From positions 152,628 through 216,627 of the forward strand of contig NZ_WTLI01000006.1 of assembly GCF_011421635.1 (NCBI RefSeq): 64,000 nt of DNA, in the 5' to 3' direction. The position numbers and the translations under genes were made by a program. Under the pieces are notes generated by a model. That model saw nothing but the letters and a program-made list of their open reading frames with translations, was not told the origin of the DNA and did no database searches. Below are positions 15,176 to 26,604 of the stretch, in pieces (the first letter of the stretch is position 1; the number at the start of each line of letters is the position of its first letter). The DNA comes from Paenibacillus turpanensis (GTDB lineage Bacteria > Bacillota > Bacilli > Paenibacillales > YIM-B00363).

Positions 15176-16912
15176 TCATTCTCCGCCGCCCATGCTCTCC
15201 CACTTCTGCCGCATTTCCTTCGCCATTGCGCAGGCTTCCTCCACGCCCAAAAGCATCGCTTCCCTCTCCGTGCGCATTTTCCACTCCACACGCCCATCAG
15301 CAGCATACTTGCCAACCACAATCCGAACCGGAATACCGACCAGATCGGCATCCTTCAGCTTCACGCCAACCCGCTCCTCGCGGTCATCCAGCAGAACGTC
15401 AAGCCCGGCCCTGCGCAAGCTCTGGTAGATCTGCCGGGCAAGCGCCGTCTGCACTTCATCCTTAATAGACACAACAACGATATGAACATGAAAAGGCGCG
15501 ATCGCCGCAGGCCAGATGATCCCGTTCTCATCCTGGTTTTGCTCGACGACAGCGGATAAAATCCGGGAAATCCCGATTCCGTAGCAGCCCATGATCAGTG
15601 GTTTCTCTTGACCGGATTCATCCGTGACGCTCGCTCCAAGCTTCTCGCTGTACTTCGTGCCGAGCTTGAAGATATGTCCGACCTCAATTCCCCGATGAAA
15701 CTCCAACCGCCCGCCGCAGGCGAGACACCGGTCTCCCTCGGCTGCATTGCGCACATCCGCGACCGTATGAGGGACAAAATCTCTGCCCGCCACAACCTGA
15801 CTAAAGTGATAGCTATCCTCATTCGCGCCGACGATCATCGACGGTAAATCGGCCGCTTCACAATCGATAACAATCGGAATGTGCAAGCCGACCGGTCCTG
15901 CAAAGCCGACTGGCGCACCTGTGACCCGCTCGGTTATAGCAGCGTCTGCAAGAGCAAGCTCCTCCGCTTGAAGCACATGCTTCAGCTTCGTTTCATTCAC
16001 CTCATGATCCCCCCGGATCAGCACAGCAACCGGCTGCCCATCCGCTTCATAAATTAATGTTTTGACCAAACGATCCGCTTCCAAGCCTGTAAAAGTAACA
16101 AGCTCACGAATGGTTTTTACCCCGGGTGTATGAAGCTTCTCAAAAGCTCGGGCGGCAGCAATCGTCCTGTCTTCTTCTACACGAATGTGACGGGCCGCCG
16201 TCGCTTTCTCCAAATTCGCCGCATAATCGCAGCTGTCGCAGCTAACGACCGTGTCTTCCCCAATATCCGCCAGCGCCATAAATTCGTGGGTGCCACCTTC
16301 CCCGCCAATTGCCCCGGCATCAGCCTCGACTGCCCGGAAATCGAGCCCGCATCTTTGGAAAATGGCCCTATAGGCCTGATGCATCCTCCGGTATGTACCG
16401 TCCAGCTCCTCCCAGCTGCGGTGAAAGGAATAAGCATCCTTCATTAAAAACTCCCTGCCGCGAAGCAGTCCAAATCGAGGCCGTCTTTCATCCCGAAACT
16501 TCGTTTGGATTTGATACAGGGTTAAGGGCAGCTGTCGATAAGAGCTCACCTCACTGCGAACTAAGGTGGTAATCACTTCTTCATGCGTCGGTCCCAGAGC
16601 AAATTCACGATCATGGCGATCGTGAAAACGAATCAGCTCCTGCCCGTACACATGGTACCTCCCCGACTCCTTCCAAAGCTCCGTCGGCTGCATCGCCGGC
16701 ATCAGAAGCTCTTGCGCGTCGATTCGATCCATTTCCTCTCTTACAATCTCCGATACCTTCCGCAGCACGCGCCAGCCTAGGGGCAAATACGAATAAATGC
16801 CTGACGCCGTTTGGCGTATATACCCGGCCCGCAGCAGCAGCTGATGGCTTACCGCTTCGGCATCGGACGGCGCTTCGCGCAGTGTCGGAAGAAAAAGCTT
16901 ATCTTGCTTCAT
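15176..16912 (-). CDS. proS: Prolyl-tRNA synthetase
   Basis: Class II aminoacyl-tRNA synthetase charging tRNA-Pro. The 578-residue protein is of the bacterial type, with the editing (INS) domain between motif 2 (FRDERRPRFGLLRGREFLMKDAYSFH) and motif 3 (MGCYGIGISRILSAVVEQ), and a C-terminal anticodon-binding domain. The ATG at 16912 follows GGAGAGGGG. It is preceded by a T-box leader, so expression should rise when tRNA-Pro is uncharged. A solitary gene is unusual only in that proS often follows rseP (yluC) in Bacilli. Confidence 0.95.
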   Translation of the reverse strand: MKQDKLFLPTLREAPSDAEAVSHQLLLRAGYIRQTASGIYSYLPLGWRVLRKVSEIVREEMDRIDAQELLMPAMQPTELWKESGRYHVYGQELIRFHDRHDREFALGPTHEEVITTLVRSEVSSYRQLPLTLYQIQTKFRDERRPRFGLLRGREFLMKDAYSFHRSWEELDGTYRRMHQAYRAIFQRCGLDFRAVEADAGAIGGEGGTHEFMALADIGEDTVVSCDSCDYAANLEKATAARHIRVEEDRTIAAARAFEKLHTPGVKTIRELVTFTGLEADRLVKTLIYEADGQPVAVLIRGDHEVNETKLKHVLQAEELALADAAITERVTGAPVGFAGPVGLHIPIVIDCEAADLPSMIVGANEDSYHFSQVVAGRDFVPHTVADVRNAAEGDRCLACGGRLEFHRGIEVGHIFKLGTKYSEKLGASVTDESGQEKPLIMGCYGIGISRILSAVVEQNQDENGIIWPAAIAPFHVHIVVVSIKDEVQTALARQIYQSLRRAGLDVLLDDREERVGVKLKDADLVGIPVRIVVGKYAADGRVEWKMRTEREAMLLGVEEACAMAKEMRQKWESMGGGE

Positions 16913-16971
16913 AAGAACGATCCCCTCTCCTGGATGAACTGAAATTTCCCCGCATCAACCTCTGCTAAAAG

Positions 16972-17213
16972 CGCAAAAAGACGCATTCGTCAGGGACGAA
17001 TGCGCCGTGGTACCACCCTAAATTTAAGCATACGTATCGTATGCTTCTCTCCTTCATAACGGGGAATCCCCCGGCTCAGGCTAAATTATAGTTCACCTAA
17101 GCAGCTACCGAAGCGGGAGACGTTTCGCCGTGCCGGAAATCTTTCAGCGCAAGGATTTCCTCTCTGGAGGTACGGACATGAAACATCATTCTGCGGTCAT
17201 CGCTTTTTTTTGT
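16972..17213 (-). promoter_or_regulatory. T-box leader of proS
   Basis: Read on the minus strand: Stem I elements (AGCGATGACCG, CCAGAGAGG followed by GCTGAAAG), then the conserved T-box AGGGTGGTACCACGG (17005-17019), overlapping a strong terminator CGCATTCGTC-CCT-GACGAATGCG-TCTTTTT (16975-17004). Uncharged tRNA would stabilise the antiterminator. I could not assign the specifier codon with certainty; proline is inferred from the gene served. Confidence 0.9.
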
Positions 17214-17227
17214 ATAAATTTTCAACT

Positions 17228-17256
17228 AATTTACAACAAAAGGAGGAGTACGTCAA
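17228..17256 (-). promoter_or_regulatory. Promoter of the proS T-box transcript
   Basis: TTGACG (-35, 17251-17256) and TAAATT (-10, 17228-17233) with exactly 17 bases between them on the minus strand, just upstream of Stem I. Confidence 0.65.
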
Positions 17257-17334
17257 GATTCGTTTTTCTGCAATACGTCTGCCTGCCAAATAGGCGGCAA
17301 GAATTTGCTCCCTAGAATCCATACTCTTTCTTCG

Positions 17335-18678
17335 TTACACCTCGAACCAATTTGTACGAGCAATATGCTTATACCAATAATAGCTGTCCTTTGGCGTTCG
17401 CTTTAGCGTGTTGTAATCGACATGAACGAGACCGAACCGTTTCGAGTAGCCTTCCGCCCATTCAAAGTTATCCATTAGTGACCATGTAAAATAACCCGAA
17501 ACCGGAACACCCGAAGCGATTGCCCGCTCCAGCTGTGTCAGGTGGCGTTTCAAATAATCAATACGGCGCTCGTCGCGAACGCGGCCGTCCACCGGCTCGT
17601 CATTAAAGCAGGCGCCGTTTTCGGTAATATAGATCGGCACATTTCCGTACCGCTCATGAATATACGTCAGCACCTTATAAAAGCCTCGCGGATAAATGAA
17701 CCAGTCTATATCGGTCTTTTCATAGCCTTCGTCGATATTTTCACAGTCGAGCAGCCCTTCATCCTTTTGATAACGGCCGACATTGCCTGTGTAATAATTA
17801 ATGCCGACAAAGTCCAGCGGCTGCGTAATGATTTCCATATCCCCTTCAAGAATAGGAACCGTCACTCCCTTGCCGGCAAACCATTCCACCAGAAATTCCG
17901 GGTATTCGCCCTTAAACACAGGATCAAGGAACCATTCCACGAACCAGCCTGTCGCACGGCGGCTCGCATCAATGTCTTCTTGGCGGCTGCTGTACGGCTC
18001 GATCCAAGTCACATTCGGAGCGTAGCCGATCTTCCCCTCGATACCAAGCTCGCGGAATTTGCGCACTGCGGAGCCGTGAGCAACCAGCAAATGATGCGCT
18101 ACATTCGTTGCCAGCTGCAAATCGCGGTTCCCCGGTGCATGGGCGCCAATATAGTTCGATAAAAAGGACACACACCAAGGCTCGTTGATCGTAAACCAAT
18201 GCTTGATCTTGCCTCCGAACTCCTTAAACATGGGCTCGCAATACGCTGTAAATGCGTCAATTGTCTCACGGTTGTTCCAGCCGCCGCGATCCTGCAGCGC
18301 CTGCGGCAGATCCCAATGATAAAGCGTGCAGTAAGGCTCGATCCCCTTGGCCAGCAATCCGTCAACGAGCCGGTGATAATAATCGAGTCCCGCCCGATTG
18401 ATTTCTCCAGTGCCGTTCGGAAAAATACGCGGCCATGCCGCAGAAAAACGGTATGCACCGACGCCCAGCCCTTTCAGCAGCGCGATATCCTGCTCGTAAC
18501 GGTTATAGCTATCGCAGGCGATATCCCCGTTGTCGCCGTTTTTTACTTTGCCGGGAATTCGGCTGAACGTATCCCAAATAGACGTGCCGCGCCCATCCTT
18601 GTCGTGCGCGCCTTCAATTTGGTAAGCAGCGGTTGCCGCTCCCCATAAAAAATCCTTCGGAAATTGGATAATTGCCAT
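17335..18678 (-). CDS. GH1 family beta-glucosidase / 6-phospho-beta-glucosidase
   Basis: A 447-residue (beta/alpha)8 glycosidase beginning FPKDFLWGAATAAYQIEGA. The acid/base Glu166 lies in TINEPW and the nucleophile Glu353 in ITENG. The length and the absence of a signal peptide fit intracellular GH1 enzymes hydrolysing cellobiose or aryl-beta-glucosides. I cannot separate glucosidase from phospho-glucosidase by eye; no PTS gene is nearby, which favours the plain glucosidase. ATG at 18678 is preceded by AAGGAG and GGAG; the upstream ATG gives eight extra non-conserved residues. It is monocistronic. Confidence 0.92.
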   Translation of the reverse strand: MAIIQFPKDFLWGAATAAYQIEGAHDKDGRGTSIWDTFSRIPGKVKNGDNGDIACDSYNRYEQDIALLKGLGVGAYRFSAAWPRIFPNGTGEINRAGLDYYHRLVDGLLAKGIEPYCTLYHWDLPQALQDRGGWNNRETIDAFTAYCEPMFKEFGGKIKHWFTINEPWCVSFLSNYIGAHAPGNRDLQLATNVAHHLLVAHGSAVRKFRELGIEGKIGYAPNVTWIEPYSSRQEDIDASRRATGWFVEWFLDPVFKGEYPEFLVEWFAGKGVTVPILEGDMEIITQPLDFVGINYYTGNVGRYQKDEGLLDCENIDEGYEKTDIDWFIYPRGFYKVLTYIHERYGNVPIYITENGACFNDEPVDGRVRDERRIDYLKRHLTQLERAIASGVPVSGYFTWSLMDNFEWAEGYSKRFGLVHVDYNTLKRTPKDSYYWYKHIARTNWFEV

Positions 18679-18828
18679 GCTTGCTCCAGCTCCTTGTAAC
18701 AATGTTTGGGGACAACCCGTCGTGCTGCCGCTTTATCCGATCCATTACTCTCGTTTATTTTTGCAGCAGCTATGCAGCTTTAAGTTCTGCCTCAATCGCA
18801 AGCTTCCCACCCAATATCCATATTGTAA

Positions 18829-18842
18829 TGAAAGCGATGAAG
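18829..18842 (-). promoter_or_regulatory. Weak cre-like site upstream of the GH1 gene
   Basis: On the minus strand the sequence ending CATCGCTTTCA matches one half and the centre of the CcpA cre consensus but fails at the first two positions. It lies ~150 bases before the gene. Carbon catabolite control would be expected for such a gene, but this site alone is thin evidence. Confidence 0.25.
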
Positions 18843-18894
18843 GATTCATATGAGAGGATCTTTTGATTTTGCGTTTACATTTTTTCGATTTACA

Positions 18895-18922
18895 TAAAAA
18901 AGGGACCCTTATGGGCCCCCTC
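18895..18922 (-). terminator. Terminator of the acyltransferase gene
   Basis: On the minus strand AGGGGGCCC-ATAA-GGGTCCCT (one bulge) is followed by TTTTTT, immediately after the stop codon. Confidence 0.8.
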
Positions 18923-18925
18923 TGA

Positions 18926-19990
18926 CTATAGCTTTGAAGCGTAAGGCAGCTTCACTCTCTCAAACCGTCCAAATATAAAAGGCAGCAAGTACACCAGCAC
19001 CACCGTCATAACAAAATATACGGCGGTCAGCACGATTTTATTAGCCGTTAGCATTTGCAGCAGCGGTACCTTGCGGAACAGCATGCTGACTGCAAAAAAC
19101 GCGAACGGATGGTATAAATATACCGTAAGGCTATAATTCGAATATTGATCAATCACCTGCTTGATCCCTGGAATCCGATATAGTCCCTTATAAATCGGCG
19201 TGCCGAAGATCAGAAGTCCGAACATTCCGAAACAGAAAAACAAAAAGATCAGCTTCGGCGGAAATTTATTGTACTGCATATCATACGGGTATATCCCCGT
19301 TTGGAACAGAAAGTACATAGCTGCGAAGGAAAGGAGCGCCAAAGCGAGAATGACCCATTTCGCATACGCTTTTTCCACGATAATCCGGTAGTAGAAGCCG
19401 ATATAAACCCAAAACAGGTAAAAGGCTAAAAACTTAACGTACTCATAAACTCCGATCAAGGTGTAGTGAAAATCGCTCCAATAGACGACTCCTGCAAGAA
19501 AAACCGCCGGCAGCACTCTCACAAACCCTTTCGCCCTCTGAAAAATACTGTACGCCAATGGCGTAAAAAGCACCACGATCAAATAAACCGGAACAAACCA
19601 AATGTGCCAAGCGATATAAGCGACATTCGACGGATGCCCTCCAAACGGGTCCAGCCAGTGGCGGATGACCTCAAGCTGCGTGTACCCTTCCAAGAAGGTA
19701 CCCTGCCTTTCCGCCATCACGAAAATCAGCAGCAAACATACGATGCTGTACACGAAATAAGGAATGAGAATCCGTCCGTACCTCGTGTAATAGAAAGAAA
19801 GCAGCGATTTCGGCCTGCTGTAGGTTTGGCTCGCCCCCGTAATAAAAAAGATAATCGCCATCTCGAACAATAAAAATGACTTTAGCGTCGTCTCGAACGG
19901 GTTGTACCAAAACAGCACATGAATAACGCCGACAATGTAAAGCATGATGAGTCCGCGGTATATGTCCAATCCGCGGTCGCGTTCCGCCAT
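18926..19990 (-). CDS. Membrane acyltransferase family 3 protein
   Basis: A 354-residue polytopic protein with about ten membrane segments, starting MAERDRGLDIYRGLIMLYIVGVIHVLFW. The early RGLDIYRG-H arrangement is the usual signature of acyltransferase-3 (OafA/YrhL, NodX) proteins, which move acyl groups onto surface carbohydrates or other extracellular acceptors. It lacks the SGNH domain seen in OafA. The substrate is unknown. I start at ATG 19990, preceded by AAGGAGAAAGGGG; the 43 upstream codons encode a hydrophilic stretch not found in the family. Gene neighbours give no functional hint. Confidence 0.8.
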   Translation of the reverse strand: MAERDRGLDIYRGLIMLYIVGVIHVLFWYNPFETTLKSFLLFEMAIIFFITGASQTYSRPKSLLSFYYTRYGRILIPYFVYSIVCLLLIFVMAERQGTFLEGYTQLEVIRHWLDPFGGHPSNVAYIAWHIWFVPVYLIVVLFTPLAYSIFQRAKGFVRVLPAVFLAGVVYWSDFHYTLIGVYEYVKFLAFYLFWVYIGFYYRIIVEKAYAKWVILALALLSFAAMYFLFQTGIYPYDMQYNKFPPKLIFLFFCFGMFGLLIFGTPIYKGLYRIPGIKQVIDQYSNYSLTVYLYHPFAFFAVSMLFRKVPLLQMLTANKIVLTAVYFVMTVVLVYLLPFIFGRFERVKLPYASKL

Positions 19991-20135
19991 CGAAAAACCC
20001 CTTTCTCCTTGTTTATAAAATATATCCGATCTCGCGTTCGGCCCGCCGAAAGTCAGCCCCCGCGTTACACCTCTATGCCCATGCAAAGGTTCTCCTTTGC
20101 CATTAAGAAAATATGCCATATAAAAGACAGCCTGT

Positions 20136-20172
20136 CAAAAAAAGAAGCCCCCCAATGTGGGAGGCTCCCAAA
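20136..20172 (-). terminator. Terminator of glpD
   Basis: On the minus strand GAGCCTCCC-ACATT-GGGGGGCTTC is followed by seven T. It lies ~20 bases after the glpD stop. Confidence 0.85.
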
Positions 20173-20190
20173 AACAAACGGCGAATCGTG

Positions 20191-21879
20191 TTATCCGGTT
20201 ATCCCATCCTGCGGCACCACTGCGTCATGCAGCTCCCGCTCCAGCTCAGCCATATAGGCCTCGGAAGTCGCCTCATCCCAGCCCAAAGCATCCTTCATGC
20301 ACTTGTGCACCTGATCTTTATACTGCCTCACTTGATCTATCTGAAAATACAACGCTCCCGTACGGCGAATCCAGAAATCAACCGGCTTCACCGTCATCTC
20401 CTCTTCTATAGAATAGAGAAGCATCGAATAAAGCTCCAGAGGCAAACCAACCTGCTCTGCTCTCATTGAACCCGCCGAATTCGCTGTTTTCAACACCTTG
20501 GAGCTGTTGGAGCCGTACATTTGCGCCAAACGCCGAACCGCGCTATTCTCCAAACCTGCTGTCCCGGCACCTTCTACCTGCTGCACATACTTGGAAAAGC
20601 CCGCTCCCCCGCCGACATCACCGCCCGAAATCGGCAGCGTTCGGGTTCGGCAGGGCAGATAAACCGTCCCCAGCTCCTGACGCAGCTGCTCCGAGACTTT
20701 ATCCACTACCAGCTCCGCCATCTTGCGATAGCCTGTGAGCTTTCCTCCGGCAATCGTAAGAAGCCCCGAAGCGGACTGCCAAATTTCATCCTTTCGGGAA
20801 ATTTCCGACGGGTCCTTGCCTTCCTCATAAATAAGCGGCCGGACGCCTGCCCAGCTCGATTCAATGTCCACTTCCGTGAGCCGCACACTTGGAAACATAT
20901 CGTTTACGGCCTTAATCAAATACTGCCGGTCCTGTGCCGACATCTTCGGATGAGCCGTATCCCCGTCGTAAAAGGTGTCTGTCGTCCCGACATAAGCCTT
21001 ACCGCCGCGCGGAATGGCGAACACCATCCTTTTATCCGGCGTATCAAAATAGATTGCCTGCTTCAGCGGAAAGCGGCTTTGGTCGATCACGATATGAACA
21101 CCTTTCGTTAGCCGGAGCTGCTTTCCCTGCTTGGAACGATCAAGCTCCCGAAGCGAATCAACCCAAGGGCCGGCGGCATTCACCACCTTCTTCGCAAACA
21201 CCTCCGCCTGACGCCCGGACAGTTGATCTACAATGCGGGCTCCCGCCACCCTGCCTTCGTGGTACAGCAGCTGCTCCACCTTCGCATAATTCATCGCCGT
21301 TGCGCCGAGCTCGACCGCCTTTTTCAGCACCTCAATCGTCAGCCTGGCGTCATCCGTGCGGTATTCTACGTAGTAGCCGCCGCCCTTGAGACCTTCCTGC
21401 TGAAGCAGCGGCTCCTTGCGCAGCGTCTCTTCGCGGCGGAGCATCGTTCGCCGTTCACTCCGCTTTACACCTGCTAAATAATCGTAAAGCAGCAAACCCG
21501 CCGCGGTCGAAAACGTCCCGAACGTACCGTTTTTATATATCGGCAGCAGCATCCACTCCGGCGTTGTGACATGCGGACCGTTTTCGTATACAATGGCTCG
21601 TTCTTTTCCGACCTCGGCAACCATCTTCACCTCGAGGTTTTTCAGGTAGCGAAGCCCGCCGTGTACGAGCTTGGTGGAACGGCTTGACGTCCCCGCAGCA
21701 AAATCCTGCATATCGACCAGCACAACCTTCATCCCCCGGCTGGCCGCGTCGAGCGCGATTCCGCTGCCGGTAATCCCCCCGCCGACGACAAGCAAATCAA
21801 CCTGGCTTCCGTCCAAGCTGTGGAATAGATCTGTTCTTTTTACACTGGAAAATGATTTCGTCTCCATAGTTTCACTCAT
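20191..21879 (-). CDS. glpD: Aerobic glycerol-3-phosphate dehydrogenase
   Basis: FAD enzyme at the inner face of the membrane that oxidises sn-glycerol-3-phosphate to dihydroxyacetone phosphate and feeds electrons to quinone. The 562-residue protein has the N-terminal dinucleotide fold [23 protein letters not shown] and the family segment [20 protein letters not shown] at 21879 follows GGAGG by 9 bases; upstream codons are leader sequence. It has its own promoter and a leader with a strong terminator, a candidate target of the GlpP antiterminator encoded just upstream. Confidence 0.95.
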   Translation of the reverse strand: MSETMETKSFSSVKRTDLFHSLDGSQVDLLVVGGGITGSGIALDAASRGMKVVLVDMQDFAAGTSSRSTKLVHGGLRYLKNLEVKMVAEVGKERAIVYENGPHVTTPEWMLLPIYKNGTFGTFSTAAGLLLYDYLAGVKRSERRTMLRREETLRKEPLLQQEGLKGGGYYVEYRTDDARLTIEVLKKAVELGATAMNYAKVEQLLYHEGRVAGARIVDQLSGRQAEVFAKKVVNAAGPWVDSLRELDRSKQGKQLRLTKGVHIVIDQSRFPLKQAIYFDTPDKRMVFAIPRGGKAYVGTTDTFYDGDTAHPKMSAQDRQYLIKAVNDMFPSVRLTEVDIESSWAGVRPLIYEEGKDPSEISRKDEIWQSASGLLTIAGGKLTGYRKMAELVVDKVSEQLRQELGTVYLPCRTRTLPISGGDVGGGAGFSKYVQQVEGAGTAGLENSAVRRLAQMYGSNSSKVLKTANSAGSMRAEQVGLPLELYSMLLYSIEEEMTVKPVDFWIRRTGALYFQIDQVRQYKDQVHKCMKDALGWDEATSEAYMAELERELHDAVVPQDGITG

Positions 21880-21935
21880 TGATGCTTTCCTCCCATCGTC
21901 CGAACCCTGAATAAAATTTTTTCTTTTTTTGGGAA

Positions 21936-22000
21936 CAAAAAAACACACCAAACACATCCCTAGTGAACTAAGGATCGTAATGGTGTGGTCTCTTCGTCTC
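21936..22000 (-). promoter_or_regulatory. glpD leader: conditional terminator with GAGACGA element
   Basis: On the minus strand GAGACGA (21994-22000) is followed at once by a long hairpin: ACACCA...GATCCTTAG-TTCA-CTAGGGAT...TGGTGT, then GTTTTTTT. It stands between the glpD promoter and gene. In Bacillus, GlpP with glycerol-3-phosphate prevents termination in the glpD leader; the arrangement fits that model. Confidence 0.8.
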
Positions 22001-22027
22001 CGTCACATGAGTATTTACTTACCTTTT

Positions 22028-22056
22028 ACCCTACTATGAATGCGGTGCATTGTCAA
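22028..22056 (-). promoter_or_regulatory. glpD promoter
   Basis: TTGACA (-35, 22051-22056) and TAGGGT (-10, 22028-22033), spacing 17 bases, on the minus strand between glpP and the glpD leader terminator. Confidence 0.7.
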
Positions 22057-22125
22057 CGGCGGACCGGTACTCTAACTGCGATAATCGGATACCGGCCAGG
22101 GAAAGCGCAGACTGCGCCATAACGG

Positions 22126-24197
<2,072 letters not shown>

Positions 24198-24248
24198 CTA
24201 TTCGTATGAATGAACCATGAGACTTTAGAAAAGCTTACTCAATTTACA

Positions 24249-24279
24249 GAAAAAAGGGAAGCGGTCCCCAGGTCGTCTC
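24249..24279 (-). promoter_or_regulatory. glpK leader: GAGACGA element and attenuator-like hairpin
   Basis: On the minus strand GAGACGA (24273-24279) is followed within a few bases by a short stem GGGGA-CCGC-TTCCC and TTTTTT. The same heptamer precedes the glpD leader terminator. The stem is weak, so its terminator role is less sure than that of glpD. Confidence 0.55.
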
Positions 24280-24333
24280 GATTTCTTTTATAATAGCTTA
24301 TATTTGAGACTCATTCTTTAAATGAAATTTTTA

Positions 24334-24372
24334 TTTACAAATTCCAAATATATCCTTAATACAGCGATAACA
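24334..24372 (+). promoter_or_regulatory. Candidate PhoP box upstream of phoX
   Basis: Four hexamers at exactly 11-base intervals: TTTACA (24334), CAAATA (24345), TTAATA (24356) and ATAACA (24367). Two fit the Bacillus PhoP consensus TT(A/C/T)A(C/T)A perfectly, one misses by a base and one by two. The direct-repeat spacing is that of Pho-regulon promoters. It ends ~55 bases before the phoX start. Confidence 0.65.
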
Positions 24373-24426
24373 TTTTCCGCCTAAGCTTGTCCCAAGAAAA
24401 CATTTTTTCCTATGGGAGTGAGAGTT

Positions 24427-26100
24427 TTGGAAAAGAGAATGGATCGCCGCACCTTTTTGTCTTACCTTGGAACTGGAGCCGCCGCATTAGCCGCAGCATC
24501 CTCCGGTCTTGGCGTGCTTGAGGGCAAAGCCTCCGCAATGTCGCCTTCCGCCGACCACATGTTTGGCTTTAAAACCAATAAAGTAAGCGGATACTTCCAA
24601 CCGATCTCGCCCTCGAAAGAAGACAAGCTCGTACTTCCGGAAGGCTACCGCTATGACGTCGTTGCAGCCTTTGATGATGTAATTAACCAAGCCGGTGAAA
24701 AGTTCGGTCAAGGAGCAGACTACAATGCTTTCTTCCCGATTGACGGCTCGAGTACCCGCGGCCTGCTTGTAACCAACCATGAATATACAAATATTTTTGC
24801 CTTGGGGCCGATTGCTGACAGCGGCAAGACCAAGGAGCAGAAAGACAAGGATCTATATTATCAAGGCATGTCGGTGACCGAGGTGTTCCAGGATCAGGAC
24901 GGCGTTTGGAAGCTCGACACGACTTCTAAATATGCGCGACGCATCACCGGCTTCTCAACCTTTGAAATTACCGGTCCGGCTAGAGGAATTCCTGCTCTTC
25001 AAAACGCAACGACGGCGCAAGGGACCTTTGCGAATTGCTCCGGCGGCGTTACATTCTGGAACACGGTGCTGTCCTGTGAGGAAAACTTCAGCGACACCGC
25101 AGAGGAGAACAATCTTCCTCTGACGCATTATGGCTGGGTCATCGAAGTGGATCCTTTCGACGGCAGCTACCTCAAGAAGCACACCGCTCTGGGACGCTTC
25201 AATCACGAAAATACCGCAATGGGTTTGACCGCTGATAAGCGCGTCGTCGTATATATGGGTGACGACAAGAAGGACGCTTGCGTGTATAAATTTGTTTCCA
25301 AGGGCAAGTACGATCCGGCTAAAGGCCGCGGCAACTCCGCCCTGCTCGAGGAAGGTACGCTTTATGTTGCCAACTTTAAAAAGGGCGAATGGGTTCCAGT
25401 AACCTTTGAAGCGCTCTCCAAAGCGCTCGCAAACGAAAAGTTTAAAGCGCCAAGCGGTGTAAAAAGCACTCGTGACGAGCTGCTGGCCAAGTTCAAGAGT
25501 CAAGGCGATGTTGTGACCAACTGCCACGAGGCTGCGCTCATCTTAGGCGGAACACCGACAGACCGTCCGGAGGATATCGAAATTTCTCCTTTTGACAACA
25601 CCGTGTTTATCTGCCACACGAACAATGATGCGCATGGCAATATTCATGGCCATATTACTCGGATTTTTGAAAATGACAACGACCTCGGCTCGTCCGGCTT
25701 TGACTTTGAAATTTTTGCGGCAGGCGGCCGCCAATCCGGGTTCTCCTCGCCGGACAACCTGGCCTTCGACTCCAACGGTAATCTGTGGGTCGTAACCGAT
25801 ATTTCCACGTCGAGCCATAACAAGGGTGTATACAAATCATTCATGAACAACGGCCTGTTCGTCATTCCGACCACAGGACCGAGCATGGGTGAAGCCCAAC
25901 AGTTTGCATCCGGACCAAAAGACGCAGAATTAACCGGCCCGTTCTTCACGCCGGATGAGCGCACCTTGTTCCTGTCCGTCCAGCACCCTGGCGAAATGAC
26001 TGAGGATCTGAACAACCCGACAAGCACATGGCCGCATCGTCCGGGCGACAAAAAGGCCCGCTGCGGCGTCGTCGCGATTAGCGGCTTCAAATTCGGTTAA
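24427..26100 (+). CDS. phoX: PhoX-type alkaline phosphatase, Tat-exported
   Basis: A 557-residue DUF839/PhoX protein. The family hydrolyses phosphate monoesters outside the cytoplasm using calcium and iron. The N-terminus MEKRMDRRTFLSYLGTGAAALAAA is a twin-arginine signal peptide. Typical PhoX stretches follow: LLVTNHEYTN, NCSGGVTFWNTVLSCEENF, RPEDIEISPFDNTVFICHTNN and SPDNLAFDSNGNLWVVTD. The TTG at 24427 follows GGAG by 8 bases, better placed than the ATG at 24412. A candidate Pho box lies upstream and a tatA gene downstream, so enzyme and part of its export machinery are co-expressed. Confidence 0.9.
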   Translation: MEKRMDRRTFLSYLGTGAAALAAASSGLGVLEGKASAMSPSADHMFGFKTNKVSGYFQPISPSKEDKLVLPEGYRYDVVAAFDDVINQAGEKFGQGADYNAFFPIDGSSTRGLLVTNHEYTNIFALGPIADSGKTKEQKDKDLYYQGMSVTEVFQDQDGVWKLDTTSKYARRITGFSTFEITGPARGIPALQNATTAQGTFANCSGGVTFWNTVLSCEENFSDTAEENNLPLTHYGWVIEVDPFDGSYLKKHTALGRFNHENTAMGLTADKRVVVYMGDDKKDACVYKFVSKGKYDPAKGRGNSALLEEGTLYVANFKKGEWVPVTFEALSKALANEKFKAPSGVKSTRDELLAKFKSQGDVVTNCHEAALILGGTPTDRPEDIEISPFDNTVFICHTNNDAHGNIHGHITRIFENDNDLGSSGFDFEIFAAGGRQSGFSSPDNLAFDSNGNLWVVTDISTSSHNKGVYKSFMNNGLFVIPTTGPSMGEAQQFASGPKDAELTGPFFTPDERTLFLSVQHPGEMTEDLNNPTSTWPHRPGDKKARCGVVAISGFKFG

Positions 26101-26111
26101 ATTCACAGCAC

Positions 26112-26144
26112 GATGCGGCCCTGCTTTCCTCGGAGGCGGGGCCG
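26112..26144 (+). other. Stable hairpin between phoX and tatA
   Basis: GCGGCCC...GGGCCGC with inner pairs TCC/GGA makes a strong stem but lacks a proper T run. It probably acts as an mRNA stability or processing element that sets phoX and tatA levels, rather than as a full terminator. Confidence 0.55.
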
Positions 26145-26169
26145 CGTTTAAAAAAGGAGTAGACATAGT

Positions 26170-26373
26170 ATGCCATTCGGTAATATCGGAATCCCGGGTC
26201 TTCTCTTAATCTTGGTCATTGCCCTCATTATTTTTGGTCCGTCGAAGCTTCCCGAGCTGGGCCGGGCATTCGGCCGCACCCTCAGCGAATTTAAATCCGC
26301 AACCCGCGGACTGATCGATGGAGATAAAAACGAGAGCAAGCCCGAAGGCCAGCTCTCTACGGAAAAGAAATAA
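26170..26373 (+). CDS. tatA: Twin-arginine translocase subunit TatA
   Basis: A 67-residue TatA protein: membrane helix at ~6-24 ([21 protein letters not shown]), the conserved [21 protein letters not shown] amphipathic helix and a charged tail. TatA oligomers form the export pore for folded proteins. The gene follows phoX with AAAGGAG as binding site, like the phoD-tatAd pairing of Bacillus subtilis, but no tatC follows, so TatC must come from elsewhere in the genome. Confidence 0.93.
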   Translation: MPFGNIGIPGLLLILVIALIIFGPSKLPELGRAFGRTLSEFKSATRGLIDGDKNESKPEGQLSTEKK

Positions 26374-26404
26374 AGTTACTTCAAGAATAAATCGAGTATT
26401 GCTT

Positions 26405-26437
26405 CAACCACGCATTTCTTGTTGCGTGGTTTTTTCC
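26405..26437 (+). terminator. Terminator of phoX-tatA
   Basis: AACCACGC and GCGTGGTT form an 8-bp stem followed by TTTTTCC, ~30 bases after the tatA stop. Confidence 0.9.
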
Positions 26438-26503
26438 TATTCTGCTGCTGCCTTCTAAAGCTATAGTTCAAGCAGGCATCAAAATTTTTATGCTCGATGT
26501 TAA

Positions 26504-26517
26504 CGAAACCGTTTTCG
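26504..26517. promoter_or_regulatory. Orphan CGAAA-N4-TTTCG operator-like palindrome
   Basis: CGAAACCGTTTTCG matches 13 of 14 bases of the site at 31578-31591 in the promoter region of the GH94 operon. It lies 3' of that operon. The surrounding 168 bases (26437-26604) hold no gene. Confidence 0.5.
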
Positions 26518-26604
26518 GTTGGTATGTTCATTCGAAAGCTAATGTGTGCGAAGAAACAAGATAGGCTCGGGACCAAGCTATTACTTGCAGCACAAAATCC
26601 TCCC

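Noticed and set aside
24249..24271. glpK leader hairpin as a strong constitutive terminator
   Set aside because: The stem is only five base pairs, one a wobble; it was kept only as a possible attenuator.
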